The notes under the pieces were generated by a model, which did no database searches, had not been told where the DNA came from, and was given only the letters and a program-made list of their open reading frames with translations. The translations under genes were made by a program, and so were the position numbers. This document shows, piece by piece, positions 34,579 through 47,156 of a stretch of 64,000 nucleotides of DNA. This DNA comes from Argentina anserina (Eukaryota > Streptophyta > Magnoliopsida > Rosales > Rosaceae). Each line of letters starts with the position of its first letter. The stretch's first letter is position 1. The DNA lies in assembly GCF_933775445.1 (NCBI RefSeq), contig NC_065874.1:31442501-31506500 (forward strand), written 5' to 3'.

Positions 34579-37500
34579 TGTTAGAGAAAGTAGTGATATA
34601 ATGCATATATAATTTAATAAATTGAATTATAAATAATTATAAATCAGAAACCAAACATGTAACTCTAATAACGAAGAACACGAAAAGAAATTGAACCAAA
34701 ATACCGAACGATTGGTGATGGAAGAACTAGTCGAACACTGAACCATAAAATCATAACATATATGAGTTACATATGTTACAAACACTGATTTCAATTCTGT
34801 TATAATTCTCCATAACACAGTTGTTACAAAAGAAGAATCTGAACAGTAAAGAGAATGAGCATACACGAGTTTCCCTTGTGACCTGGGATTTGCACCCCCC
34901 TGCGTGTGCAATGGATTCTATATAAAGTCTTTTCAACACTTTTCTTTTCCAATGTGGGACAAACATCTTTCCCTCATTCTAAATAGCCATCTTTGAGTGA
35001 CAATTTCTTATTCACCCACAAACCAAATTACACAACCAAACATATGATCTTATAGCCCTCATTATCGAGAACTCAAATCTATGTTCATCTTTGATTAATT
35101 ATAAGTTTAACTTAATTAAATTAATCAATTAAAATTTGGTTTTAAATGGTTTTCCTAACCATTTTCCAACAATTCCCCACATGAATGAAATTGGCCATCA
35201 AAGAATCGATAGAATTTGGTGATAGATTTCTACGGTTGAAACCTGCATAGGATAGGTAGATTTCACCCTTTGAACCTTCCCTTATGAGAGTATGTTTACT
35301 TTACTAACTAAATAGTAGACGCGATGTCTTTGAACTATTCGTCATTTGTGTAAATGATGACATACTTCATACAGGAGTCTCTCTGGTACACTTCGGTTCT
35401 CATTTTTGTGCCCATTTTGGCCATGGAACACACGTCTGGTTCTGCAAGTAGTTTGATAAGAGTTATGCCCTCATTAACTCCCCTAGAAGCGGCCTCACTT
35501 CTCTCTTGCATAGGTGATCTTTTAATTAAGAGTAACCCGCATTACTCTGCTCGATTTCTCAACGCATAAGAATCATTAAAAGTTTTAGCTTAATCTCATC
35601 CTTACGGGTATCACTGTTTTTTCATCATAGGAATGGACTTGGGGAACTCCCCACAGTGATCCGAACTAATCTCCACAATCTGGTTTTCCTTTTTGAACCT
35701 AGATCTTGGGATCTCCAGTGAGCTAGGTTAGGTATCCACTGTAGTAATTTTTAATTTCCAATGGGCTTTAATCCAATTCCCTTCGATGATTTTTCAACTA
35801 ACTCTTTGTTTGACCCTTTGGTTAAAGGATCAGCAATATTATCATTAGACTTTACATAGTCTATAGAGATAACTCCAGTTGAGAGTAGTTGTCTAATGGT
35901 ATTATGTCTTCGACGAATGTGTCTAGACTTACCATTATATATCTTGCTCTGTGCCCTGCTAATTGCAGATTGACTATCACAATGTATACCAATCGCAGGC
36001 ACAAGTTTTGTCATCTAGGAATGTCCTCTATGAACTGGCGTAACCATTCTGCTTCCTCCCCACATTTGTCTAGTGCTACAAACTCAGACTCCATTGTGGA
36101 TCTAGTTATAACTGTTTGTTTTGAGGACTTCCAGGACACGGCTGCACTCCCTAGGGTAAATACATATCCGCTAGTAGACTTTGAGTCTTTCATGTCAGAT
36201 ATCCAGTTCGCATCAGTGAACTCTTCTATAAAAACTGGATATGATGTGTAGTGCAACCCATATGTACGAGTATACCTTAGGTATTTGAGTACTCTTCCAA
36301 TCGCTTGCCAATGCATAGCTCCATAATTACTCGTGTACCTACTTAGCTTATGAACCGCATAAGCTAGATCTGGTCTTGTACAACTTGTTAGTACATTAGA
36401 CTCTCAATTATTCTTGAATACTCTAATTGAGAAACACTTTCACCTTTATTCTTGGACAAATGTAGATTCATATCTACAATAGTTATGACCATTCCAGAAC
36501 TTTCCTTGTTAAATTTCCCAAGAATATTGTCCACATAGTGCGTTTGACTCAACACAAGCCCTTCTGATGTTCTCGTAATTTTAATTCCTAAAATGACATC
36601 AGCAAGTCCCAAGTCTTTCATGTCAAACTTAGAATTCAACATGTCTTTAGTGGACTTGATCATCTTATCGTTGCTCCCAACGATAAGCATATCATCCACA
36701 TACAGACATAGAATGATATATCCATTTTCAGTGTCTTTGACATATACACACTTATCACCTTCATTTATTCTAAATCCACTGGTGATCATGGCATTATCAA
36801 ATTTCTCATGTCATTGTTTTGGTGCTTGTTTTAAGCCATATAATGACTTAACCAATCTGCACACCTTCTTACTCTGAGAAGGAGCAGAAAAACCTTCTGA
36901 CTGTTCCATGTAGATTTCTTCTTCTACATCTCCATTTAAGAAAGCCGTCTTTACATCCATTTGGTGTACTTCAAGTTTGCGCAACGCTGCAATTGCAAAT
37001 ACCATCCGTATGGAGGTTATTCTCGTCACAGGAGAATAAGTGTCAAAATAATCCAAACCCTCCTTTTGCCTATAGCCTTTAATAACAAGTCTAGCCTTGT
37101 ATTTGTCTATTGACCCATCAGCTTTTAATTTCTTTTTGAAAATCCACTTGGAAGTCAAAGGCTTACACCCAGGTGGCAAATCCACTAATTCCCAAGTGTG
37201 ATTTTGCATGATGGAATCAACCTCACTTTTGATTGCTTCTTTCCACATATGACCATCAGTAGAGCTGACTGCCTCTTTGAAGGTACGGGGATCACCTTCA
37301 ACCATATATGACAGGAAGTCAGGTCCATAGGATTTTGCGGTCCTTGCTCTTTTACTTCGTCTAGGTTCAACCTTAGACTCAGATTCAGACTCCGACTCAG
37401 ATTCGGACTCCGACTCAGATTCTTGATCCTGAGCATCATCAGTTTCGGCTCGGTTGTCTTCACGTGCCCGTTTAGAAGAATTAAATTCCTCTCTAGACTT

Positions 37501-40500
37501 CCGTGGAAATACATCTTCAAAGAAGGATGCATTTCTCGATTCCATTATCGTATCCTTATGAATTTTAGGAATATTCGAATCGTGGACTATGAATTGATAA
37601 GCCAAACTGTTATGTGCATATCCAATAAAGATGCAATCAACTGTTTTAGGCTCATTCTTCACCTTTTTAGGTTTAGGAATTTTTACTTTTGCCAACCATC
37701 CCCATACTTTTAAGTATTTGTAGGATGGTTTTCTCATTTTCCATAACTCATATGGAGTTTTCTCTTCTTTCTTTTTGGGCACCTTATTTAAAAGGTAATT
37801 TTCCTTGAGAATCGCGTCTCCCCACATGTTTGGTGGCATCTTAGAACTGAGTAGCATAGCATTCATCATATCCTTTAGAGTACGATTTTTGCGTTCTGCT
37901 ATACCATTGGATTGTGGTGAGTATGGAGCAGTCATTTGATGTATAATCCTATTCTGAGCACAAATCTCAACAAATGGCGATTCATACTTACCCCCCTCGG
38001 TTTCTTCTTAGTGCTTTAATTTTCTTGTTGAGTTGGTTCTCAACCACATTTTTATAGAGAATGAACTTCTCTATAGCCTCACTCTTGGATTTTAGCAAAT
38101 ACACATAGCAATATTTCGTGCTATCATCTATGAAGGTAATAAATTATTTATTATTCCCTCTAGATAACGTTGATTTTAAATCACACATATCTGTATGAAT
38201 CAGATCAAGGGGTTCAGTGTTTCTTTCAACACTTTGGAAAGATGATCTAGTCAGTTTTGTCTCTACACAAGTTTACACTTATGCATGTTAATTGACATAT
38301 ATTATATTCTTCACTGCCATAAATTAGGAAGACTTATATAGGTGTAATAACTAGTTTTTGACAATAAACAATCCACCACCCATTGCTCTATATCAATTTC
38401 AGACAAAACACATTTGTCAACACTGAGTTTTATACTCATAAACCCTTAAGAACATACATCAATTTATTCGATAATTTTAGTTCCGTTCTACAGATCAATC
38501 CAAAAACTTGGCTTGGTCATACCATAGCTCTAAGTCATTTAGTCCTCAGTCATAATCACTGACTTTTTCCATGTTATCCTCTGATATCATGCAACAGAGG
38601 TTCATGTCAGCAACCTCTTGAGTGACGGCTTCAATCAGGTTTGTCTACTTCTTTTTGTTCCTATTTGGTTTGTTGCAGTCGACGGACTTGTGACAAGTCT
38701 TGTCACAGTTGTAGCATTTGCCTTCAAACCTTGGATTTTTAGAGATGGCTCCTTTCGGCCCTAGTTTGGACCCTTGATACTTGCCTTTCTTGTTTTTGGA
38801 ACCTTGACCATGTTCCATCATGTTTGCCTTGGCAGAGACGCCATTATATCCATGCTTTCTTTTCGGATCCTCAGTTGTCTTCCTCAATGCGAAGCCTAAC
38901 ATCTACATCCTCCATGGTCATTTCCTTTCGTTTGTGCTTCAAATAATTCTTGAAGTCCTTCCAAGTAGGTGGTAACTTTTCAATAGCACATGCCACTTGA
39001 AAACTTTCACCTAGCTGCATTCCTTCAGCGTGAATCTCATGCAGGATTAGCTTAATCTCAGAGAATTGACTCATCACGGTCTTTGAATCCACCATTTTAT
39101 AATCAAGGAAGCGGCCCACGATAAACTTCTTGGCGCCGGCATCCTCGGTCTTATATTTCTTTTCCAAGGATTGCCATAGCTCTTTTGTCGTTCCCATGCT
39201 AATGTACACATTGTACAATGAGTCGGCTAGACCATTCCTACATAAATAGTCAGAATTATTCCATGCATTCACAGCAGCAATCTTTGCTTGATCGCCTTGG
39301 TCATCTTCTTTGAACTCAGGAGCATTCTCCGTCAGAAATCTTGCCAGATTCAGAGTGGTTAGATAAAACATCATCTTTTGTTGCCACCTTTTGAAATGCA
39401 AACCGTTGAACTTCTCAGGTTTTTCTCCATGGGATACTGAGACAGGTACAATGGGGGCAGCAAACACAGTTGGCACCAAAGGTCCCTTGCCATTTCCAGA
39501 ATTTTCTCTGTTAGTCATTTTCGGAAACTGAAACACACACACAAAGTGTAAGTTTACTTGAACATTTGTAGATAAATATCGAATACAAATTATATAAGCA
39601 ATATAAAAAATAAATGTCTTAAGATTGTTAGAGAAAGCAGTGATATAATGCATATATAATTTAATAAACTGAATTATAAATAATTATAAATCAGAAACCA
39701 AACATGTAACTCTAATAACGAAGAACACGAAAAGAAATTGAACCAAAATAACTGTCCTTAAGACGTTTACGCCTCCTCTACCAGTGCAAGGATGCTCGGC
39801 GCTTGTCTCCCAGGATATAATGACTAAACAATTCTAGAAAGTTGCAAACCTTCAACGAACTCAAAAGGTACATCTTTCTATCACCAGAGAAAAACTAAGA
39901 ACTTTGAGAGTGGGAGAGGATTGTGTTTCGAATGGATGAAAAACTAGAAATGATGGTGGCTATTTATACAGTGAGGATTTGCAATCAGTAATGAATAAGA
40001 TGGCTGTTATAGAAATAAAAAAATCACAACATATATGAGTTACATACACACAGTTGTTACAAAAGAAGAATCTGAACAGTCAAGAGAATTTTAAAAGTCA
40101 AAACCGAATTTTCAGAAATGCAAAAAGGATCTGCGTTCCGACCCTCAATTCGGTGTTGCATTCGTGTCCGCAGGTTGCACGGGCATACACGAGTTTCCCT
40201 TGTGACCTGGGATTTGCACCCCCCTGCACGTGCGCGAGAGGGTATAAGGGGTCTTACACACTTTACAATCCATACACAATGGATTCTATATAAAATCTTT
40301 TCAACACTTTTTTTTCCAATGTGGGACAAACACATTTCCCTCATTCTAAGTAGCCATCTTTGAGTGACAATTTCTTATTCACCCACAAACCAAATTACAC
40401 AACCAAACATATGATCTTGTAGCCCTCATTATCGAGAACTCAAATCTATGTTCATCTTTGATTAATTATAAGTTTAACTTAATTAAATTAATCAATTAAA

Positions 40501-40538
40501 ATTTGGTTTTAAATAGTTTTCCTAATCATTTTCCAACA
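34579..40538 (-). mobile_element. Ty1/Copia retrotransposon, nested in the hAT element
   Basis: Element in minus orientation. The LTRs are 34579-35171 and 39626-40538, both TGTTAGAG...TTCCAACA. GGCGA flanks it on both sides (34574-34578 and 40539-40543). The minus strand shows ATGTGGGGAA just before the left LTR as polypurine tract. The two LTRs differ in length (593 and 913 bp): the left copy lacks a block corresponding to about 39755-40025, plus shorter pieces. The coding region is frameshifted in several places, so the element is defective. Confidence 0.93.
35751..39518 (-). pseudogene. Defective Copia gag-pol
   Basis: The order on the minus strand is Copia-type. Gag starts MTNRENSGNGKG (ATG at 39516-39518). 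The CCHC knuckle CYNCDKTCHKSVDC follows near 38700. The integrase end (GIAERKNRTLKDMMNAML) leads into the RT start (NHTWELVDLPPGCKPLTSKW). The RT catalytic YVDDM lies in LCLYVDDMLIVGSND, and RNase H has [20 protein letters not shown] and IADPLTKG near the end. Breaks occur near 38640-37940 (protease and integrase core poorly preserved), about 36800, 36380 and 36010. No complete polyprotein frame remains. Confidence 0.92.
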
Positions 40539-41031
40539 GGCGAAGCAGACCTACCACTGGGGCCTCCAAAATGAGGAATTGAGCAAAGTGGCTTCTGAGC
40601 TTCCCGTGTTGGATCTTGACATATCAAAATGTGATAATATCTCATCATGTAAATCTCAACAGGTGGTTACGAGCGGCTCATTCCCTTTTTTGAAATCTTG
40701 CAAAGAATGAAACAAAAACTCGAATATCTATCAGGTGAAAAAAGATAGCATATATGTATGGACATTATGGTTGATGGTTGTCATGGATAACAGATAGATT
40801 GATATATTGAGTTTAAGTGATGCCAGGACGACATCTATCGACTTAAACAATAGCTCCATTGTTGTAATCATCATCGTCTGATCGAGGTGAACAACACTGA
40901 TGTAAGTTTACTTACTAATTTATCTATCTATTTGTATTTTAACGTTAAAAAAAAGTGAGGGGTTTGCACGGGGATTAGCGGATTAGGGAAAGTTAGAGAA
41001 AGAGAGAGAAATAGACGAAGAGAGTCAGAGA

Positions 41032-41081
41032 GAGAAGAAGAAGAAGAAGAAGAAGAAGAAGAAGAAGAAGAAGAAGAAGAA
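41032..41081 (+). repeat. GAA trinucleotide microsatellite
   Basis: An uninterrupted (GAA)n run of about 15 units, preceded by a GA-rich tract, within the right part of the hAT element. Confidence 0.95.
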
Positions 41082-41935
41082 TTGTCTAAGGGGGTCTGTA
41101 ATTTTTTTTTCGCCTTGAGGTCTTTTTGTCACAAGGCCGGTCCTGAGTACTAAGTAGTGTTTAATAACCAACTATTACAAAAGAAATCCTAGCTGTTCAG
41201 GCGCTATTGATCACTCTATAAAGACAAGAAACATGCATTGCAGTATAACTTTCATCTATATTCAATAAATCAAGTTACATGATCTACAAGCAAAGCTGAA
41301 CGCCTGAAAAAAGAATGTAAATATTAACAAGAAACAACTAACACACGAACACATCTCTACGATGAAGACCAGATAACAGAATATCTGTAGCTCATCAAAC
41401 TGAGTCAATGCAAAATCCAGTTGGTTCTTTTGCATCACGCAATCTTCAGTTTTGTGTATATATGTATGATATATGATACAATAGCTGGGTTTTCCTCTCC
41501 GCTCTTCTGTTTCTGCTCTCAAGATTGTCAAAAATGGTGCTAAACTTTCATCAGAGTCGATTAATCTTCTGTTGTATAAACAATTTGAGCCATGAAAGCA
41601 ACTTGCTTGCTTGACTATATGTAATCAACAACATTGAGTTCACTGAAGCTATCCCTCAACTTCTGATAACTCTTGCTTTGTTGCCTATTATTTCAAGAAC
41701 CTGTAAAACAAATGGTCAACATTTATAAGAAAGATAGTATAAGGCAGATACTATGATATCGCTGATTCCATTATATCCTTATATAGGATAGCCACTAAAA
41801 CTTATTTTGCAAAAAAAAAAAAGTTTGTTGTCCCTAACCAAAAGAACCTGTAAATTGTAAAACAAAGTCAAAATATTCATACAGAACTCAACTGTATTGT
41901 GACAAGTTATAAGACAACGAGGAAGTGAGCTTGAT

Positions 41936-42330
41936 GTCACGTCCCTATTTTGAGAGTGTCGTCGTGGACGTCGCTGGTTAAAAGAACATCAAACATATGT
42001 GGGATTTGCTCCAAGATTTAATGTGTGGGAGATATATGGCTGCTCCTTCCGAGGGGTTCAGGCATGCCGACCCGGTTACATTCGGAGAGCTTGTCGCTAG
42101 TCGAGGACTTAACGTCAAAGAGGCGAGTTGGCCGCCCTACACACAGGTAGGAGTCTGAAGCTGATCTCCTGATGAGCTCAAGGCAGGGCGAAACCAGTGT
42201 ATTGCCCCGTTGGATAAGGCTGGCTCCATGGGGATGGAGTGCCGCACGGACCAAGTGTGGCAGCCGAGTGGCTAGGTCCGTGATATTGAGCTCTGGGACG
42301 CCTCATGGTTTAGACTGGTGAATATAAGCA
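41936..42330. other. GC-rich insertion in the SLP1 relic, probably retroelement-derived
   Basis: About 400 bp of GC-rich sequence starts TGTCACGTCCCTATTTTGAG, an LTR-like opening. It lies in the last intron of the SLP1 pseudogene and differs sharply in composition from the AT-rich intron around it. No coding sequence, matching end or target-site duplication was identified, so the call is tentative. Confidence 0.35.
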
Positions 42331-43501
42331 CATGGATCATCTAATTCGTTGGCTAGTTTGAAATATCAGACAATAAACAGTTGTACCGCTGTTACTATAA
42401 AATTTTATGAATCATGCGTGCTCGTTTTCTATGTCTCCTGCATCTACTATATAGCTTACCTCTGGTCTTGAATTAAGAACTCCACTTGACATTCCAACAT
42501 CAATCCTCCATATGCTACAATCGTATTTACTGCAAGGAGAATGCATAAACATGGGAATTAAGGCTGTAGAAGGTGAGGAAAACCCGTCGAATCTAATTCA
42601 CTTTTATTTGAAGTAATAAAAGAGATGGGGGGCACAGAAAGTATAATAGAACCATACCAGTTTACCCCTACGGTTTGAGGAGTATGCCCTACCACCAGCT
42701 GCATGTAGTGTCTTTTCAAGAATATAGTGTATCTGACCGATAATTATTTTTTTCAAAGCCACCAAGCAAGACAAAAGATACGAGTCAATCAAAGAACCAA
42801 TAAACTATCCGACAAACTCATGCTGAACTAGTTCTTACACTCCCTATTCAAAGGTAATGAAATTAAAGCATTGTTAGTTACTTGCCTGGTTATTCTGGTA
42901 GTCATCGAAATCTGAATGATCTCTTGAGTACAAACGATTCCAAACAACACTATCATATCCCGTTGTGGCTATGAAAGGGATCTCAGGATCGTCCTCACTC
43001 TTACTGAGGCCTCTCATCCATTGAGATACTTCCCTATTCATTCTCTCAATTCCATATGCAACTGTGGACATCCAAACAAGAAATGAATAACATTGCTTCT
43101 ATTACATGGAAGCCACTTCCATCAAACTGTAGGACTATTGTTTACCATGGTGAGGAACAAGACCACCGTGACAGAAAAGCCAGTCATTGACCTTAAGAAC
43201 AACAGGATGCCGCGCTAACTCGCACGCCAATGGACCACCTGGTCTTAGAAGGATTGATCTGGCAATCACACCCTTTTGCCTCTGTCCTAATTTAAAAAAA
43301 AAATCATTAAAATCAACAACAATAAAGCAGCTGAAAAGAATTAATAGGTGAAGTAGAGGACTTCAGTACCTTGACTAGATTCCATGGATCCCAATAATTT
43401 TGAGGCATTTTCCTATCTTCTTTTAACTTTCGTGAAACACCAATCCAGTCAACAAAAGCTTCGTCCCAGTCATTTCTACAGTCATCCAAATATTCCAAGA
43501 A

Positions 43502-44579
43502 GAGTTTTTTTCACCAACAGTCCCTCAATTTTGGTGTACCTACCAATGTGATACCTCAATTCTTAATCGTACCAATGTGATACCCAGACTCTAGTATTGC
43601 TATCATTGAAGTACTTCCGTCAGTTTTTTTTCAACTTCTCCGTCATCTTGGTGACGTGGCAAGTACGTGAGGCCCACAAAAAGGGTTAAAAGACAAAATT
43701 AACCCAATCTGAGAGAAACAATGTTTTTCCGGCCCTTTACCTTGAGAAAGACACCCAACAATTTCAATTTTGGCGCCAATTTTTCCTCCCTACTCCTTAA
43801 TTTGTGTCTTTTATCTAAACTAAAGAACTACCGCCAATCAGTCGACCACAATCTGATAAAATCTAGATCAATCTCATTTTCTATTTTTACCCTAGCACTT
43901 GTTAAACTAACAGAATAAATATAGAATTTTATATGAAACATCTCATTTCCACAATCTCATAAGAATATAGAAACACATAACTTAACGAAATTCAACTACA
44001 TGTTTAAGTACCATTAGTTCTTACAAGCAAAAATCATGGCAGATCAACATAAAAGGTGGCAACTAATGGTACTTAACACATGTATTTGAATTTCGTTAAG
44101 TTATGTGTTTCTATATTCTTATGAGATTGTGGAAATGAGATGTTCCATATAAATTTCTATATTTATTCTGTTAGTTTAACAAGTGCTAGGGTAAAAATAG
44201 AAAATGAGATTGATCTAGGTTTTATCAGATTGTGGTCGACTGGTTGGCGGTAGTTGTTTAGTTTAGATAAGAGACACAAATTAAGGAGTAAGGAGGGAAA
44301 ATTGGCGCCAAAATTGGAATTGTTGGGTGTCTTTCTCAAGGTAAAGGGCCGGAAAAACATTGTTTCTCTCAGATGGGGTTAATTTTGTCTTTTAACCCTT
44401 TTTGTGGGCCTCACGTACTTGCCACGTCACCAAGATGACGGAGAAGTTGAAAAAAAACTGACGGAAGTACTTCAATGATAGCAATACTAGAGTCTGGGTA
44501 TCACATTGGTACGATTAAGAGTTGAGGTATCACATTGGTAGGTACACCAGAGTTGAGGGACTGTTGATGAAAAAAACTC
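43502..44579. mobile_element. Long-TIR (Mutator-like or foldback) element inside an SLP1 exon
   Basis: The 1,078-bp element is almost entirely an inverted repeat. About 500 bp from GAGTTTTTTTCACCAACAG (43502 on) is mirrored by ...CTGTTGATGAAAAAAACTC ending at 44579, around a loop of roughly 60-100 bp near 44,020. The 9-bp duplication TTCCAAGAA lies at 43493-43501 and 44580-44588. A 9-bp duplication with long TIRs fits the Mutator superfamily. Near-identical 65-codon frames in both arms are mirror images of one sequence, not genes. Confidence 0.9.
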
Positions 44580-44968
44580 TTCCAAGAAATCAACAGTTCA
44601 ACACACTCATCAAATCCTCCATTCTCCTCAAATCGAAAATCCCCTTCGACATTCATGCTTTCATGATTTCCATTGACCTAAATCATTACAAGGAATAGAA
44701 CACCATTGAATTTTTGCATTTAAGTGATTTAACTGAAAATATAGTTTTTAAATTTAGTGTACAGTGAATAACATGAAATTGGCATTTCACAAAAGCTAGT
44801 ACAGCAGAGAAACAGTATCAAATTTTCTGTACAAACCTGAAAAACTGCTCCACCTTCAGCTTTAGCCTGGATATCCAAGGATCGCAGCAATGACAAAATG
44901 GCTAATTCGTCCTCACCTCGATCAAGTATATCTCCAAGCTGAACTAATACCTAAGTTGAAATGGAGAG

Positions 44969-47026
44969 TGTAACGACCCCAAAATTTAGAGCTTAAAAAC
45001 TCAAAATTCTACAGTCGTTAAACACAGAATAATCTCAAATAAAATCGAAATCATTAAAATGTCACAGCGGATCAATTCTGAGTTCTCAATACGACTCAGA
45101 CAAACCAATTATTACAACCCAAATTTATAATCCATACATAAAATGGAAATGTAATAATCCTCACAAATCACTCACAAATCTCACAAATAGAATCACACCA
45201 ATTCTCACACACAAATCCACGCTAAAACCTCACCACAAGTAGGATACGAACGACTTCGAGCCTCCGGAGTCGTCGCTCAACCTCCACTAATCAGCACATG
45301 CGGAATTATCCCCTACACCATCGAATTGGTGCACCGGGATTGTAAACACAAACCCGGTAAGCTTATAGCTCGTATGAGTAAAATCAAAATATAATTCGCA
45401 TATCAAAATATACGAAAAATCACAAATCAACAAATATAAATGCCCTCATGAGTCAATGGGCAGCCCATCTGGTTGTCCCAAAAGAATATGAAATGAAACG
45501 CTCATGAGAAAATTAAGTAACCCTTCTGGTTACCCAAATGCATTTATAATACGGGTACCAAGAACGCTGGTACATATCTGTTACCCCTCTCGTAATACAC
45601 CGCCGATATTGGATAGCCACCCGCTACCCAACATCCAAAACAATCTGAGTACCCATGAGCAGATAACCACCCGTTACCTCACATGCAGTACTAAGGCAGA
45701 CAGACTAGAGCTCTAACTGTATCGTAACTTTCGCCCGGCCAAAGGCTAGGTTTCGACTTGCCAAACACGTACAATAATCTCACATCATATTGTACCAAAA
45801 ATCAGGTCCGAAGACAATTCACATTTTAACAATCTCAATGTTAAAAATCACGTACAATAATCTCACATCATATTGTACAATTCAAATCACATGCTCAATA
45901 TAATCACAATTAAATCATAACAGTATATTATATAGCAAACTATATATATTCGTACTTATTTACCATTTATACAACACATATATAGTCCACTATATCTTAT
46001 ACATGTCATATTTCACCACACATGCTCAATACACAAACTTCCGTCATCGAAATAACCATTTCTAATGAATCAATAACAGTATATAATAAAGTGAACTATA
46101 TATATATGTACTTATTACCATTATACAGTATATATGTAATCCATTAAATTGTATACATGTTGTAATTCATTATTAAATACTCTTGCAAAATCTTGAATCA
46201 CCGCGAGGGTAGATTCGTAAATATGTGAGATTTTACACACCTTATTGACTTGAGCGAAATTCCACAATTCCCGAAAATAATTCCTTTCCTTGATTCAACG
46301 ATCACCTTGAAAAGATAAGAAAAGAATTTAGAATCGTTTCGTAAACCTTTAAATGCCAAAACTGTAATAATCGGTTACTGTTCAGTAATTTTCGGTTTTA
46401 CGAAGTTACTGTTCAGTGTTACTGTTCACTGTTACTATTCATGGTTACTGTACAAATATATAATTAATACGTATTTCTGTACGTATAAATATTATATACG
46501 TATTTCTGTACGTATAAATATTATATACGTATTTCTGTACGTATACGTACTATTTAAATGTAAATACAATCTCAGTAAATAAAATTTACTAATTACCTTT
46601 TACAAATTACTTTTTCCATTTACTGAAAGTAATTTATATTTACATTTACTGAAGGTAAAATTTAATTACATTTACCGTAGTAAATAAAATTTACATTTAC
46701 ATTTAAGTAAATTACCAAAATACCCCTATCGGAAACACTGTCACACCGCCGCACGTGGCGGCGCGTGGGGTACACGCGCCACCCGTCGTCAGGCTGCGCG
46801 TGGGGTTCACTCGCCGACGCCACCCACGGCGCGTGTGATGCCACCGCCGCCCCAAAATCATCCTCCTTCCTCCATTCTTCCTTCCTTCTGTCTCACGTCT
46901 CCTCCAAGCCACCCCACACCCTCACACGCGCCGCCTCTAGGCGGCGGTAATCCTCCTTTTCCTTCTCCGCTCCCCCTCCCCAATCTACCTCAAAATCTCT
47001 CCAGAACAATCTCAAACTGATGGGGT
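44969..47026 (-). mobile_element. Ty3/gypsy LTR fragment, same family as the 3.2-kb solo LTR
   Basis: Starts TGTAACGACCCCAAAATTT, the reverse complement of the LTR 3' end. It can be followed through the same landmarks as the solo LTR in reverse: the GGTGCACCGGGATTGTAAAC block, GTACAATA hairpin units, TACGTA/AACAGTA words, then the GC-rich CGCCGCACGTGGCGG block and GCCGCCTCTAGGCGGCGG. It ends abruptly near 47026, where unrelated sequence starts, so the promoter-side third is missing. It inserted in an intron of SLP1, 19 bp upstream of an exon acceptor. Confidence 0.8.
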
Positions 47027-47156
47027 AAAACACTTAACCACCTCTTGGTTTATATGTTTCGTTTTCCTTTCTTTCTGTAAACACTTAACTGTCTTATTAA
47101 CCATTCTTTACCATCTGCAGGTTGTAGCAATCACGAACGCTTCCAACTCTCAAATC

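Larger units (their letters stand above)
34554..41145. mobile_element. Small hAT element split by a Copia insertion
   Basis: The outer element begins CAGGGCCGGCCCTGGGCC and ends ACAAGGCCGGTCCTG. The 8-bp duplication AGTACTAA lies at 34546-34553 and 41146-41153. Without the internal Copia element and its duplicated 5 bp, it is about 627 bp long. Its terminal sequence is of the same family as the element at 17885-18891. The right part includes an AT-rich region and a GAA microsatellite (about 41032-41081). No transposase is present. Confidence 0.9.
41615..44950 (-). pseudogene. SLP1: SLP1-type (Shewanella-like) protein phosphatase, 5'-truncated and broken
   Basis: Exons read on the minus strand are 44950-44837 (VLVQLGDILDRGEDELAIL), 44677-44580 plus 43501-43370 (GNHESMNVEGDFRF, then EYLDDCRNDWDEAFVDW), 43286-43146 (GGPLACELARHPVVLKVNDW), 43061-42886 (VAYGIERMNREVSQWM), a damaged piece near 42720-42640 (VVGHTPQTVGVN), about 42530-42461 (YDCSIWRIDVGMSSGVL), and 41703-41615 (VLEIIGNKARVIRS then NVVDYI). 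This is the PPP-family metallophosphatase called SLP1 in plants (chloroplast). The breaks are a 1,078-bp transposon inside the GNHE-containing exon, a one-base loss just before it, a deletion removing part of HAAGGRAM, and a frameshift near the C-terminus. The N-terminal exons are replaced by a gypsy LTR at 44969. One intron uses a GC donor (CAG|GCAAGT at 42885). Confidence 0.9.

Noticed and set aside
41262..41531. 89-codon minus-strand frame at the SLP1 3' side
   Set aside because: It lies in the downstream flank of the SLP1 relic and has no homology or splice connection to SLP1.
43721..44360. Two near-identical 65-residue proteins facing each other
   Set aside because: They are the two arms of the palindromic transposon at 43502-44579; no start context or homology.
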